NCBI GenBank assembly: GCA_965204915.1
Contig: OZ242023.1
Span: forward strand, 868,001-932,000
Reading direction: 5' to 3'
Length of the DNA: 64,000 nucleotides
Source of the DNA: HK1 sp965204915
GTDB taxonomy: Bacteria; Pseudomonadota; Gammaproteobacteria; HK1
Part shown: piece after piece, positions 16,928-25,304 of the stretch
How positions within the stretch are numbered: position 1 is the stretch's first letter
How the letters are laid out: every line of letters begins with the position of its first letter
Made by a program: the position numbers and the translations under genes
Notes under the pieces: generated by a model
Seen by the model: the letters and a program-made list of their open reading frames with translations, nothing else
Database searches by the model: none
Told to the model about the DNA's origin: nothing

Positions 16928-17607
16928 TGGGCGGCCGGCGCCTTCGGGTCCGGGGGCGCGTCTTCGGGCCCGGCGCCGGAGGAAGCGGCGCCCTCCGCCT
17001 CGCGCAACGCCTCCCGGGCGAGGAAGTCCTCGATCGCCTCCCCGGTCACCGGCCCGACGTGGCTCGCGACCAGCTCGCCGTGCGGATCGACGAAGAACGT
17101 CGACGGCAGCCCCTTGAGCGGCTCGAACGGAAGGATCGGCGTATCGCCCGCCCGCACCACCAGGTAGTCGATGCCCATCTCCGCGATGAACGCCTCCAGC
17201 GCGGGGGGCTCGATCTCCTCGAAGTTCACGCCGATGACGATCGCGTCATGGTCCTTGTGGCGCGCGTGGAAGCGCATGAGCTCCGGGATCTCCACCATGC
17301 ACGGCCCGCACCAGGTCGCCCAGAAGTTGACCACCACCCACTTGCCGCGGTGCTCGGACAGGCGATGCACCCGGCCGGCCACGTCGGGGAGCACGAACTC
17401 GACCCCGCCGGCATCGGCCGCGGCTTCGGAGGCCGCCGTTTCGGAAGCCCCGGCCTCGGAGGCCGCCGTTTCGGAAGCCCCGGCCTCGGAGGCCGCCGTT
17501 TCGGAAGCCGCGGGCGCCGCGACCGCGAGGAGCAGGAGCACGGCCAGGAACCGGATCACCACCGGGTTCCGTCCGAGTGGCCGGGATTCGCATCGATCGA
17601 CCCTCAT
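16924..17607 (-). CDS. TlpA/ResA-like periplasmic thioredoxin with decapeptide repeat linker
   Basis: A 227-residue thiol-disulfide oxidoreductase. The start at ATG 17607 is preceded by ggaggtgatgcg; a longer frame exists upstream but lacks this site. A signal peptide (VIRFLAVLLLLAVAAPA) is followed by a linker of nearly three copies of the decapeptide ASETAASEAG (residues ~34-61), encoded by a 30-base tandem repeat. The catalytic motif WCGPC is at 99-103 in VVVNFWATWCGPC, and the cis-Pro loop GLPSTFFVDPHG is present. It sits between dsbD and the DUF255 gene and is probably reduced by DsbD, for cytochrome c maturation or Sox protein maintenance (SoxW-like). Confidence 0.9.
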   Translation of the reverse strand: MRVDRCESRPLGRNPVVIRFLAVLLLLAVAAPAASETAASEAGASETAASEAGASETAASEAAADAGGVEFVLPDVAGRVHRLSEHRGKWVVVNFWATWCGPCMVEIPELMRFHARHKDHDAIVIGVNFEEIEPPALEAFIAEMGIDYLVVRAGDTPILPFEPLKGLPSTFFVDPHGELVASHVGPVTGEAIEDFLAREALREAEGAASSGAGPEDAPPDPKAPAAQ

Positions 17608-17650
17608 CGCATCACCTCCAGGTCCGTTCCGCCGGCGGACGCGAGCCGCC

Positions 17651-19894
17651 TCATGACCGTCGCCGCGCATCCTGCCGCGACGCGCGGATCGAGCCCGCCG
17701 GCGCGGTCGCGCGTTCCACCACCCGGTGGAAATCGCCGGCGTTCATGAACCCGACGACCCGCAGCTCGCGGCGTTCCCGTCCGTCGGGCCCGAAGAACAG
17801 GATCGCGGGAGGGCCGAACAGGCCGAACTCCGCCAGCAGCGCCTGGTCGGCGTCGTCGTTGGCGGTCACGTCGGTCTGGAGCAGCAGCACGTTCGAGAGC
17901 GTCGCCCGCACCTCCGGATCGCGGAACGTGAACCGCTCCATCTCCTTGCAGCTCACGCACCAGTCGGCGTAGAAGTCGAACATGACCACCTGCCCGCGGG
18001 CGGTAGCGGGCTCCAGCTCCGCCATCAGGCCGTCGATACCCTTCACCTGCCTGAATTCGAGATCGCTCCCGCTGCGCTCACCCGAGACCAGTGCGACGCC
18101 CTCCAGGGGCCGGAACAGATCTCCTCCTCCGCCCGCGACCCCGACCATGACCAGGACCCCGTAGACCAGCATGACCAGCCCCGCCCCCTTCCACAGCCGC
18201 CGCCATCCCCCGCTGCCGGGGGCGAGCGAGTCGAGGGCGCCCATGTAGATCGCGACCACGATGAACAGCGTCGCCCACAGCAGCAGCCCCACCGGCTCCG
18301 GCACCACGCGCTCGAGAAGGTAGATCGCGACGGCCAGGAGCATGACCCCGAACACCGCCTTCACCGCGTTCATCCACGCGCCGGCCTTCGGCAGCAGCTT
18401 GCCGGCCGACACCCCGGCCACGATCAGCGGCGCCCCCATGCCCATCCCGAGCGCGAACAGCGCGACCCCGCCGAGCACCGGATCGCCGGTCCGGCCGATG
18501 TAGATCAGGACCCCGGCCAGCGGCGCGGCGACGCAGGGGCCGACGATCAGCGCCGAGAGCGCGCCCATCGCCGCGACCCCGGCCCACGTCCCGCCCTGCT
18601 GCCGGCGGCTCAGGGCGGCGAGCCCGGCCTGCCACGACGCCGGGAGCTGGAGGTCGTAGAACCCGAACATCGAGAGGGCGAGCAGCACGAACACCAGCGC
18701 GAACGCCGACACGATCCAGGGGTCCTGGAACGCCGCCGCGAGATTCGCGCCGAACAGCCCCGCCAGCACCCCCGCCACGGTGTAGGTGAGGGCCATCGCC
18801 AGCACGTAGACCAGCGAGAGCATGAAGGCGCGGCGTGTCGGCGTGCCGGTGCTGCGCCGATCCGTTCCCTGGCCCACGATGATGCTCGTCAGGATAGGCA
18901 CCATCGGCAGCACGCAGGGGGTGAAGGTGAGGAGCAGCCCGGCCCCGAACAGCGACAGGACCACGAGCCAGCGGTTGCCGGAGGTGAGGGCCGCGGCGAT
19001 CCGGTCCTGCTCCGGCAGCTCGACGGACGCGGCGCCCTCCATCCCCGGGAAGAACGGGTCCGCCCCTCCCGGCGCCGCCCCCGCGAATCCCGGGTTCGGG
19101 GAGACGGACGCGCCCGGAACGCCGCCACCGCCCCCCGGGATCCGGAGGCTCGATTGCCGGGGCGCCTCGTCCCCGCCTCCAAAGGCCGGGAGGCTCGATC
19201 CGCCTCCCCCCGGGGCCGCGTCGCCGGTGGCGGCCAGGGCGGCGGGCAGCAGCAGCGAGACCGTCCTGGTGATCGGCGGATAGCACAGCCCCGCTTCCGC
19301 GCAGCCCTGGTACGTCACGTCGACGTCGATGGCCGAGCCGGCCGCGCCGGCGGCGACGGGAACGTGGGCCACGACGGAGCCGTAGTACACCTCCATCGGC
19401 CCGAAGTACTCGTCGTCCTTGATCGTCCCCTTCGGGAAGCCGGCTTCGCCAAGGGCGGCGCCGGACCCCTCCGCGGGGCGGAACCGGAACTTGTCGCGGT
19501 AGAGGTAATAGCCGTCGGCGATGTCCCAGCGCGCCTCGATGACGCCGGGGCCGGCGGCGGTCGCGCTGAGCACGAAGGCGGCGTCCGGGTCCAGGAACTC
19601 GTCCTCGCCGGAGGCGCCGATCTCGATTCCCTTGCCCAGCTCCAGCAGTCTGGCCAGCGCGGGCGCGGTCTGCGCGAGTCCTTCCGGCGCGGGCGGCGCG
19701 GCCTCCCCTGCCGCCGCGGCGGCCGGCTCCGGCGCCCGGTGGCCGCTCGCGTGGTCCGCCAGCCCGGGCCGGGAGGCCCCGAACGGCACCAGCGCCGCCA
19801 GGCACACGATCCATGCGGCTCGGGCCGGTGCGACGCGCCTCGGCCGGTCCGTCGTGCTCGCCGGGCCGCATTGCCCGTTTCGGGCCACGTTCAC
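17651..19894 (-). CDS. dsbD: Thiol:disulfide interchange protein DsbD
   Basis: A 747-residue DsbD that carries electrons from cytosolic thioredoxin to the periplasm. All three modules are seen: a signal peptide, an N-terminal alpha domain with CAEAGLCYPP, a membrane domain with paired cysteines in LLTFTPCVLPMVPIL and LIVGPCVAAPLAGVLIYIG, and a C-terminal thioredoxin domain with FYADWCVSCKEME. A Pro/Gly-rich linker of about 70 residues separates the alpha and membrane domains and is longer than usual. I place the start at GTG 19894, which has GGAG seven bases upstream; the open frame continues to 20008 but there crosses a dispersed intergenic repeat. It heads the operon dsbD-tlpA-DUF255. Confidence 0.93.
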   Translation of the reverse strand: MNVARNGQCGPASTTDRPRRVAPARAAWIVCLAALVPFGASRPGLADHASGHRAPEPAAAAAGEAAPPAPEGLAQTAPALARLLELGKGIEIGASGEDEFLDPDAAFVLSATAAGPGVIEARWDIADGYYLYRDKFRFRPAEGSGAALGEAGFPKGTIKDDEYFGPMEVYYGSVVAHVPVAAGAAGSAIDVDVTYQGCAEAGLCYPPITRTVSLLLPAALAATGDAAPGGGGSSLPAFGGGDEAPRQSSLRIPGGGGGVPGASVSPNPGFAGAAPGGADPFFPGMEGAASVELPEQDRIAAALTSGNRWLVVLSLFGAGLLLTFTPCVLPMVPILTSIIVGQGTDRRSTGTPTRRAFMLSLVYVLAMALTYTVAGVLAGLFGANLAAAFQDPWIVSAFALVFVLLALSMFGFYDLQLPASWQAGLAALSRRQQGGTWAGVAAMGALSALIVGPCVAAPLAGVLIYIGRTGDPVLGGVALFALGMGMGAPLIVAGVSAGKLLPKAGAWMNAVKAVFGVMLLAVAIYLLERVVPEPVGLLLWATLFIVVAIYMGALDSLAPGSGGWRRLWKGAGLVMLVYGVLVMVGVAGGGGDLFRPLEGVALVSGERSGSDLEFRQVKGIDGLMAELEPATARGQVVMFDFYADWCVSCKEMERFTFRDPEVRATLSNVLLLQTDVTANDDADQALLAEFGLFGPPAILFFGPDGRERRELRVVGFMNAGDFHRVVERATAPAGSIRASRQDARRRS

Positions 19895-19919
19895 TCGAAG
19901 TCTCCGTCCATTACCCGAC

Positions 19920-19938
19920 CCGGCATAGCCGGAACCAG
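19920..19938 (+). repeat. Dispersed repeat CCGGCATAGCCGGAACCAG (copy 2)
   Basis: Second copy of the 4036 element. It lies just upstream of the chosen dsbD start and is followed by a hairpin with arms CTGGGAGC/GCTCCCAG near 19948-19970. Confidence 0.75.
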
Positions 19939-20059
19939 AGGCCGGTCCTGGGAGCGGCGCGCTCCCAGGGGGACTGGCGCCGAAGGTCATGGCCGCGCCC
20001 CACGACATCCCCGGACGCCTCGGACGCGACGATCGCCGCCGCCCCCGGAAGCGGCCGGA

Positions 20060-20494
20060 TCAATCCGAATCCCCCGATTCCGCCTGCGCATAAAGCCGTC
20101 CGGCCTCCTCCACGTCGCACTCCACCCCGAGACCCTGCTCGTACATCATACCGAGGGCCACCATCGCACCGGCAAGACCCTGATCGACGGCACGCCGGAA
20201 CCACGCGGCGGCCTCCGCCTCGTCCCTGGCGACGCATTCCCCGTACAGGTACATCACCCCGAGCCCGTGCTGGGCGAGCCCGTGGCCCTGCCGCGCCGCG
20301 TCCCGCATCGAGGAGAAGGCCAGCGCCTCGTTCGCCACCCCGCCCAGCCCGTTCCGACACATCACCGCCACCCGGAACTGCGCCTCCGGCTCGCCGCGGG
20401 CCGCGAGCGGCGCGAGGAGCTGGAACGCGCGGCGGAACTCCTTGGCCTCGAACGCCGCGATCCCGCTCGCCAGTTCCATGTCAGAATCGTTCAT
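20060..20494 (-). CDS. Sel1-repeat protein
   Basis: A 144-residue protein built of Sel1-like (TPR-type) repeats. Four units can be seen: AFQLLAPLAARGEPEAQFRV, then SMRDAARQGHGLAQHGLGVM, AAAWFRRAVDQGLAGAMVAL and the closing GMMYEQGLGVECDVEEAGRL. It has no signal peptide, so a cytosolic scaffold or regulator is likely. The start is the ATG at 20494 (MNDSDMELASG) with ggaag upstream. Partners are unknown. Confidence 0.85.
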   Translation of the reverse strand: MNDSDMELASGIAAFEAKEFRRAFQLLAPLAARGEPEAQFRVAVMCRNGLGGVANEALAFSSMRDAARQGHGLAQHGLGVMYLYGECVARDEAEAAAWFRRAVDQGLAGAMVALGMMYEQGLGVECDVEEAGRLYAQAESGDSD

Positions 20495-20849
20495 GGAGGT
20501 TCTTCCGATACGTCCCGCAGACTGCCGGCCGGAGCCAACGCGCGGCGGGCAATGACGTTGCCGACGTCCTTCCGGCATGTTCCGTGGGCGGCCGGCGCCT
20601 CGGGATTAGAGCGGGGGCCGGGGAAAAGATTCCGATGACCGGGGGCAACGCCATGATCGGGCGGGGCGCCGAGAACGCGGCAATGGGAACGATCCGGGGG
20701 TGCCTCGTGCCGGCCGGATCCCGCCTCCGAGGGTCCGGTGGACTTCGGCCCGCGCCATCGGCACGTCGAATACCCGCTTCCGCATGGCCGGTGGCCCGGT
20801 CTCCCCGCGGACCGATCCCGAGCTTCGCCACCCTGGACGGAACCACCAC
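20495..20849. other. Intergenic region between divergent genes
   Basis: No gene is recognised. The region separates the divergently oriented Sel1 protein and hydrolase genes and should hold both promoters; no strong sigma-70 consensus was found by eye. Confidence 0.4.
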
Positions 20850-21704
20850 GTGAAGCGTCCCCGGGCAACGGCGCCGCACCTGTCCGCCCAGGCCCTCCGG
20901 CACCGGGCCGCCGCCGCTCTCCTTCTCGCCGGAGGGGCCGCCGGATTCGCGCTTCCGACGATGCCGTTCGCGGCGGCCCAGGATCTCGAACGCGAGCGCC
21001 GGCTCGAAGCGGAGATCGTCGACATGATCCTCGACGGCGAGCCCGTTCACCTCGACGCGGACGGCCACTCCTTCCTCGCCATCCACACCGAGGCCGAAGC
21101 CGGCGGCGGCCCGCGCGGGGCGGTCATCGTGATGCACGGCCGCGGGTTCCATCCCGACTGGCCGGAGGTCGCGGGACCGCTCCGCACCGTGCTGCCCGAG
21201 CACGGCTGGGAGACGTTGTCGTTGCAGATGCCGGTGCTCGAAAAGGGGGTGAAGTACTACGACTACGTCCCGATCCTCCCCGCCGCGTTCCCCCGCATCC
21301 GGGCCGGCATCGAGTTCCTCCGCGCCCGCGGGACGCACCCGATCGTACTCGCGGCGCATAGCTGCAGCGTCCACATGGCGATGGCGTTCGTGCGACGTCA
21401 CGGCGACGCCGGATTCGACGGGTTCATCGGCATCGGCATGGGGGCCACCGACTACCGCCAGCCGATGCGCGAGCCGTTTCCGCTCGCGGCGACGTCGGTC
21501 CCGGTCCTCGACCTCTTCGGCGGCGACGACTATCCGGCGGTGCGCAGAGAGGCGCCGGCCCGCCTCGCCGCGATCCTCGCGGCGGGGAATCCGCACTCCG
21601 CCCAGCGCATCGTCGCGGGCGCCGGGCACTTCTTCCGCGACATGGACGAGGCGCTGGCCGGCGCGGTGGTGGAATGGCTCGCGTCCCTGCCCGGCGGCCG
21701 GTGA
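20850..21704 (+). CDS. Exported alpha/beta hydrolase-fold protein (DUF3530-like)
   Basis: A 284-residue protein starting at GTG 20850, with a signal peptide (RAAAALLLAGGAAGFALP, cleavage near AAAQD). The core resembles DUF3530/dienelactone-type hydrolases: AVIVMHGRGFHPDWPEVAGP, the nucleophile elbow region AAHSCSVHMAMAF (Ser in place of the usual GxSxG), FGGDDYPAV with a candidate Asp and GAGHFF with the catalytic His. The elbow lacks the first Gly, so activity is uncertain. It likely acts in the periplasm. Confidence 0.72.
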   Translation: MKRPRATAPHLSAQALRHRAAAALLLAGGAAGFALPTMPFAAAQDLERERRLEAEIVDMILDGEPVHLDADGHSFLAIHTEAEAGGGPRGAVIVMHGRGFHPDWPEVAGPLRTVLPEHGWETLSLQMPVLEKGVKYYDYVPILPAAFPRIRAGIEFLRARGTHPIVLAAHSCSVHMAMAFVRRHGDAGFDGFIGIGMGATDYRQPMREPFPLAATSVPVLDLFGGDDYPAVRREAPARLAAILAAGNPHSAQRIVAGAGHFFRDMDEALAGAVVEWLASLPGGR

Positions 21705-21724
21705 GCATGCGGCAGCGACGGGGA

Positions 21725-22132
21725 TCAGTCGAGAAAGCTCTTTTCGTTCAGCGGGACGACGGAGGCGATCCGTTCGAAGTCCCGGTCGTGGTGCAACAGG
21801 ACCAGGCCGGACTCGATGGCGCACTGGGCAATCAGGCAGTCGACCGCCGAACGCAGGGTGATGCCGTGTCGCCGGCAGTCCACGTGGATCCGGGCAGCGG
21901 ATGCATGGCCGGCGGCCATGTCCCCGAACGAGTGGAACCGCTGCCCGCTGAAGTAGCTTCGAAGTCGATCGAAAGACGCCGCATCACGTGCGCCCTGGAG
22001 GATCTCCATGTAGATCTGGTGCGAGATGCCGACGGCAACCGGATTCGGCAGCAGCTCCCGCAAGAATCCGACGTGCGGGCGATCCCGGCCCCGGATGTAG
22101 TCGATCCATACCGAGGTATCCACCAGATACAT
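21725..22132 (-). CDS. vapC: PIN-domain ribonuclease toxin VapC
   Basis: A 135-residue VapC. The N-terminus MYLVDTSVWIDYIRG gives the first Asp; the Glu is in IYMEILQGARD near residue 43, the third acidic site in AVDCLIAQCAIE and the last in LLHHDRDFERIA. It is a complete toxin-size PIN protein, expected to cleave RNA. Its antitoxin gene lies just upstream (gap of five bases) but is frameshifted. An inverted repeat before vapB is the likely autoregulatory operator. Confidence 0.88.
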   Translation of the reverse strand: MYLVDTSVWIDYIRGRDRPHVGFLRELLPNPVAVGISHQIYMEILQGARDAASFDRLRSYFSGQRFHSFGDMAAGHASAARIHVDCRRHGITLRSAVDCLIAQCAIESGLVLLHHDRDFERIASVVPLNEKSFLD

Positions 22133-22137
22133 CGGCT

Positions 22138-22340
22138 TCAGGCGCCCGTGGCTCGCAGTCCCTTGTGATCGTATTCCGGATCGAGGAGATCCGAGCCCTC
22201 GATCTCCCGAAGATCGAGGCGTTTCCGGTGGTTGACGAATTCCGTCAGGGCCTGATGGATCAGGGCCCTCTTGGTCTTGATCGGCTCAGCTCCCGTGCCT
22301 CCCGAACGAGTTCCTCATCGAGCTCGATATTGGTTCGCAT
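22138..22340 (-). pseudogene. vapB: VapB antitoxin, frameshifted by one base
   Basis: From ATG 22340 the minus strand encodes MRTNIELDEELVREARELSR and then runs into a stop. In the next frame it continues IKTKRALIHQALTEFVNHRK then RLDLREIEGSDLLDPEYDH to a stop at 22138. Together these match a normal VapB (MRTNIELDD.. IKTKRALVHEAL), with one base missing after the LS codons near 22281. Either the antitoxin is inactive or there is a sequencing error, since an intact VapC lies next to it. It was found by reading the strand directly. Confidence 0.75.
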
Positions 22341-22344
22341 TCTT

Positions 22345-22374
22345 TACACCTCGATATGTGTGTCTCGATGTGTA
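22345..22374. promoter_or_regulatory. Probable VapBC operator (inverted repeat TACACCTCGA / TCGATGTGTA)
   Basis: Arms TACACCTCGA (22345-22354) and TCGATGTGTA (22365-22374) are inverted repeats with nine of ten matching positions, separated by ten bases. They lie five bases upstream of the vapB start. VapB proteins with this N-terminus bind such repeats for autorepression. Confidence 0.55.
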
Positions 22375-22519
22375 TAGCGGCCCGGGTCCGATGCGTCAAG
22401 AATCGGAGCTCACGACTGTAGGAGCTCACGGCCAGCCATTCCCGCCAAGCCCGACAACGTCGATCCAGGCGCCGGACCGCCGGCCGGGACGCCGCCGGGC
22501 GGACGCCGCGGACCGGCGG

Positions 22520-22831
22520 CTACTTCGGCGTCTGGCTGGCGTAGAAGGCGGCGAGGTCGTCGATGTCGGCATCGCTCAGGGGGACCGCCATCGGCGCCAT
22601 GACCGGGTCCTTGCGCTCGCCCGAACGGAACGCCTTCATCTGCTTCACGAGGTAGGCCGCGTGCTGGCCGGCGAGGTTCGGCCACAGGGGGTTGATGCTG
22701 TTGCCGTCGATGCCGTGGCAGGCCGAACATACGACGGCTTTCGTCTTCCCCGCCGCGGCGTCCCCGGCGGCCTGCACCGGCCCGGCCAGCGCCAGTGCGC
22801 AGGCGGCCATGGCCATGAACGTACGAATCAC
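22520..22831 (-). CDS. Class I cytochrome c (c553-like), periplasmic
   Basis: A 103-residue protein starting at GTG 22831 with AGGAG eight bases upstream. A signal peptide (MAMAACALALAGPVQAA) is followed by the heme motif CSACH at residues 35-39 and a probable axial Met in KDPVMAPMAVPLSD. The rest (LSDADIDDLAAFYASQ) is the typical C-terminal helix. It is a small soluble electron carrier, possibly the electron acceptor for SoxCD (56.9 kb) or another dehydrogenase. Confidence 0.9.
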   Translation of the reverse strand: MIRTFMAMAACALALAGPVQAAGDAAAGKTKAVVCSACHGIDGNSINPLWPNLAGQHAAYLVKQMKAFRSGERKDPVMAPMAVPLSDADIDDLAAFYASQTPK

Positions 22832-23234
22832 GATCGATGCTCCTGTGGAAATCCATCCTGGGAAGTGGCTGGCGCGGCGATCCTGCCGCAAGCGGAAGGA
22901 CCGGAAGCGGCCGGGAAAACTATAGCCCATCCCCCCGACCCGCGAACACCCGCGGCGGCGGTCGCGTCTTGCAGCGGCTCCCGACACCGGACCGGAACCT
23001 TGTCCGGGGCCTGCGACGAGCCGAAGGACGGCCTTGCCCCAAATAGTCCGCCGGCCGCGCCCGCGGTAGTCCGGGGCCGGCACGAACCGAAGGACGGCCT
23101 TGCCATGCGGCCGCGACGAGGCCGGGGCTCCACCGCCGGCCGCGTTGACACGTCCGGCCTCGTCGATATATTGCGCGGCGGACCGCCGTGGCCGGTGGGC
23201 GGTCGCGGCCGGCCCGACCGCCGGGAGGTTCGAC
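22832..23234. other. Divergent intergenic region with a two-unit direct repeat
   Basis: The region separates the cytochrome and the YeeE/YedE gene. It contains two similar 36-37-base units (23002-23038 and 23069-23104, sharing CCGAAGGACGGCCTTGCC) separated by 30 bases. No gene is recognised. Confidence 0.5.
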
Positions 23235-24389
23235 GTGGAGGATTTCGAGCTCGCCATCGTGCACTACGTGGCCGCCGGGGGCTTCGTCCTGGCCGCCGTC
23301 TTCGGCTTCGTCGCCAACAAGACCAACTTCTGCACCATGGGGGCGGTGAGCGACATGCTGCACATGGGCTCGCTCGGACGCCTCGGCGCGTGGTGCTTCG
23401 CCACCGGCCTCGCCATCCTCGGCGCCCAGGCGCTGCACGCCGCCGGCCTCGTCGATCTCGCGGACGCGATCTACCTCACCCCGAACTTCGGCTGGCTCGG
23501 CTACGTCGTCGGGGGCCTCGCCTTCGGCGTCGGCATGACCCTCGCGGCGGGCTGCGGGCAGCGCAACCTGGTGCGCTTCGGCGGCGGCAGCCTCAAGGCC
23601 CTGGTGGTGCTGCTGGTGCTCGGCATCACCGCGTACACGACGCTGCGCGGCCTGCTGGGGCTGCTGCGCATCACCGTCTTCGAAGCGCCCAGCGTCGCCC
23701 TCGAAGACCACGGGCTCGACGACCAGGGGCTCGCGACGCTGCTCGCGGCAGGGCTCGGGGCGGACGACGCGGGCTTGGTGCGCATCGCGCTGGCGGTGCT
23801 GCTCGGCGGCGGACTCATTGCCTTCGCCCTGGCCCAGCCCGCGTTCCGGCGAAGCGCCGACAACCTGCTCGCCGGTGCCGCCATCGGTGCGATCGTCACC
23901 GGCGGCTGGTTCGTCACCGGCCACCTCGGCGCCGACGATTTCGAGCCGGTGCGGGTCGAATCCCTGACCTTCATCGCCCCGGTGGGGAACGCCATCAACT
24001 ACTCCATGACGTTCACCGGCTCGACCATCGACTTCGGGATCGCGGCGGTGCTCGGGATGATCGCGGGCTCGTTCGTCTACGCGGTGGTCTCGGGCACCTT
24101 CCGCATCGAGACGTTCAGCACCCGCTCGGAGATGGTGCGCCACCTCGCCGGCGGCCTGCTGATGGGGTTCGGCGGGGTGCTCGCGCTCGGCTGCACCATC
24201 GGGCAGGGGGTCACCGGGATGTCGACCCTGGCCGCGGGCTCGCTGATCGCGGTGGCCTGCATCGTCTTCGGCAGCGCCCTCACCATGAAGGTCGAGTACC
24301 ACATGCTCGACGAAAAGGGATTCCCGGCCGCACTCGGGGCCGGCCTGAAGGAGCTGGCGACGCCCTGGCGGGCCGGAGAGGGAGGGTAG
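23235..24389 (+). CDS. YeeE/YedE family (DUF395) sulfur-compound transporter
   Basis: A 384-residue polytopic membrane protein of the YeeE/YedE family (TsuA type), which imports thiosulfate or related sulfur anions. The family cysteine motifs are seen three times: NKTNFCTMGAVSDM near residue 35, TLAAGCGQRNLVRFGGG near 105 and LALGCTIGQGVTGMSTLAAG in the C-terminal half. The start is GTG 23235 with gggaggtt upstream. In context with soxCD, it suggests sulfur-compound use. Confidence 0.9.
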   Translation: MEDFELAIVHYVAAGGFVLAAVFGFVANKTNFCTMGAVSDMLHMGSLGRLGAWCFATGLAILGAQALHAAGLVDLADAIYLTPNFGWLGYVVGGLAFGVGMTLAAGCGQRNLVRFGGGSLKALVVLLVLGITAYTTLRGLLGLLRITVFEAPSVALEDHGLDDQGLATLLAAGLGADDAGLVRIALAVLLGGGLIAFALAQPAFRRSADNLLAGAAIGAIVTGGWFVTGHLGADDFEPVRVESLTFIAPVGNAINYSMTFTGSTIDFGIAAVLGMIAGSFVYAVVSGTFRIETFSTRSEMVRHLAGGLLMGFGGVLALGCTIGQGVTGMSTLAAGSLIAVACIVFGSALTMKVEYHMLDEKGFPAALGAGLKELATPWRAGEGG

Positions 24390-24451
24390 GCGGGAACAGC
24401 CACGTCAGTCAGTCTGCGCAGCCGGTTCATGCCGGCGTATGATCGCGCCAT

Positions 24452-24655
24452 ATGAAGGTTCGCGAGTTGATCAAGTTGCTCGAAAGCGATGGCTGGGCGC
24501 AGGTGAGAACGCGGGGAAGCCACCGTCAATTCAAGCATCCGGACAGGGCGGGAACGGTCACGGTATCGGGTAGACTCGGCGTCGATGTGCCATCGGGAAC
24601 CTTGGGCAGCGTGCTCAGGCAGGCGGACTTGAAGCAGTCGGGGAGGCATTCATGA
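24452..24655 (+). CDS. hicA: HicA mRNA-interferase toxin
   Basis: A 67-residue HicA toxin with the dsRBD-like fold. It shows MKVRELIKLLESDGW, the catalytic His in RTRGSHRQFKHPDR and TVTVSGRLGVDVPSGTL before the C-terminal helix VLRQADL. It overlaps hicB by four bases (ATGA), the standard order and coupling of hicAB. Confidence 0.95.
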   Translation: MKVRELIKLLESDGWAQVRTRGSHRQFKHPDRAGTVTVSGRLGVDVPSGTLGSVLRQADLKQSGRHS

Positions 24656-24867
24656 AGTACACCGTGATTGTGGAGAAGGGCGAGTCGAGCTATGGGGCAT
24701 TCGTCCCGGACCTCCCCGGCTGCGTCGTCGTCGGCGAAGACCGGGAGCAGGCGCTACGCTTGCTCAAGGAGGCCGTCGCGTTTCACATCGAAGGGCTGTT
24801 GGCGGAAGGTTTGCCCGTGCCTGGGCCGCATTGCGACGTCACCCACGTGGAAGTGGAGGCAGCCTGA
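24652..24867 (+). CDS. hicB: HicB antitoxin
   Basis: A 71-residue HicB with the degenerate RNase H-like fold: YTVIVEKGESSYGAFVPDLP, GCVVVGEDREQALRLLKEAV and HIEGLLAEGLPVPGP. It is the short form, without a C-terminal DNA-binding domain. It neutralises HicA encoded just before it. Confidence 0.93.
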   Translation: MKYTVIVEKGESSYGAFVPDLPGCVVVGEDREQALRLLKEAVAFHIEGLLAEGLPVPGPHCDVTHVEVEAA

Positions 24868-25016
24868 TGGCGCGTCACGTTCACTCCTTCGTTCAGACCA
24901 CGGGGCAGGCGGCGGAGCAATGAAACAGCAGGTCGTGGAACGGCACGGGGCATCGTGGAAGCCGTCTTGGGCAAGCCGTACGCAGGTGCGGCGCTGGACG
25001 TAGTACGTTGCAGCAC

Positions 25017-25232
25017 ATGACCACCCTGGCCATTCGAATCGACGACAAGCTCCACTCCAAGCTGCGTGCGCTCGCGGCGCGGACGGGCAAACGCAAGAGC
25101 GAGCTCGCTCGGGAGGCACTGAGGCGGCAGCTCGTGCTCACGCGCTTCGAGGATCTCGGGCAACGTCCGGCGCCGTTTGCCGAAGCCCGCGGCTGGCTGA
25201 CCGACGAGGATGTCTTTGCGGAGATTTCCTGA
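25017..25232 (+). CDS. Ribbon-helix-helix antitoxin (orphan)
   Basis: A 71-residue RHH/CopG-like protein: TLAIRIDDKLHSKLRALAAR, then KRKSELAREALRRQL as the helix pair, and a tail GWLTDEDVFAEIS that would wrap a PIN toxin. The toxin expected downstream is represented only by nine codons (RILLDTNV at 25305) fused to a Rieske gene, so this antitoxin has lost its partner. Confidence 0.75.
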   Translation: MTTLAIRIDDKLHSKLRALAARTGKRKSELAREALRRQLVLTRFEDLGQRPAPFAEARGWLTDEDVFAEIS

Positions 25233-25304
25233 CGATTCCCGAGGACGGCGTCCGCGGGAGCGGGCGGGATTCGGGATCGGAAGACGCCCGCTCCGACAGC
25301 GCCC

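Noticed and set aside
17726..20638. A 970-codon plus-strand frame
   Set aside because: It is antisense to dsbD and the Sel1 gene, rich in Arg, His, Gln and Pro, and contains no recognisable domain.
23002..23104. Second CRISPR-like repeat pair
   Set aside because: The units differ at several positions and in length and have no clear palindrome; more likely an ordinary duplication.
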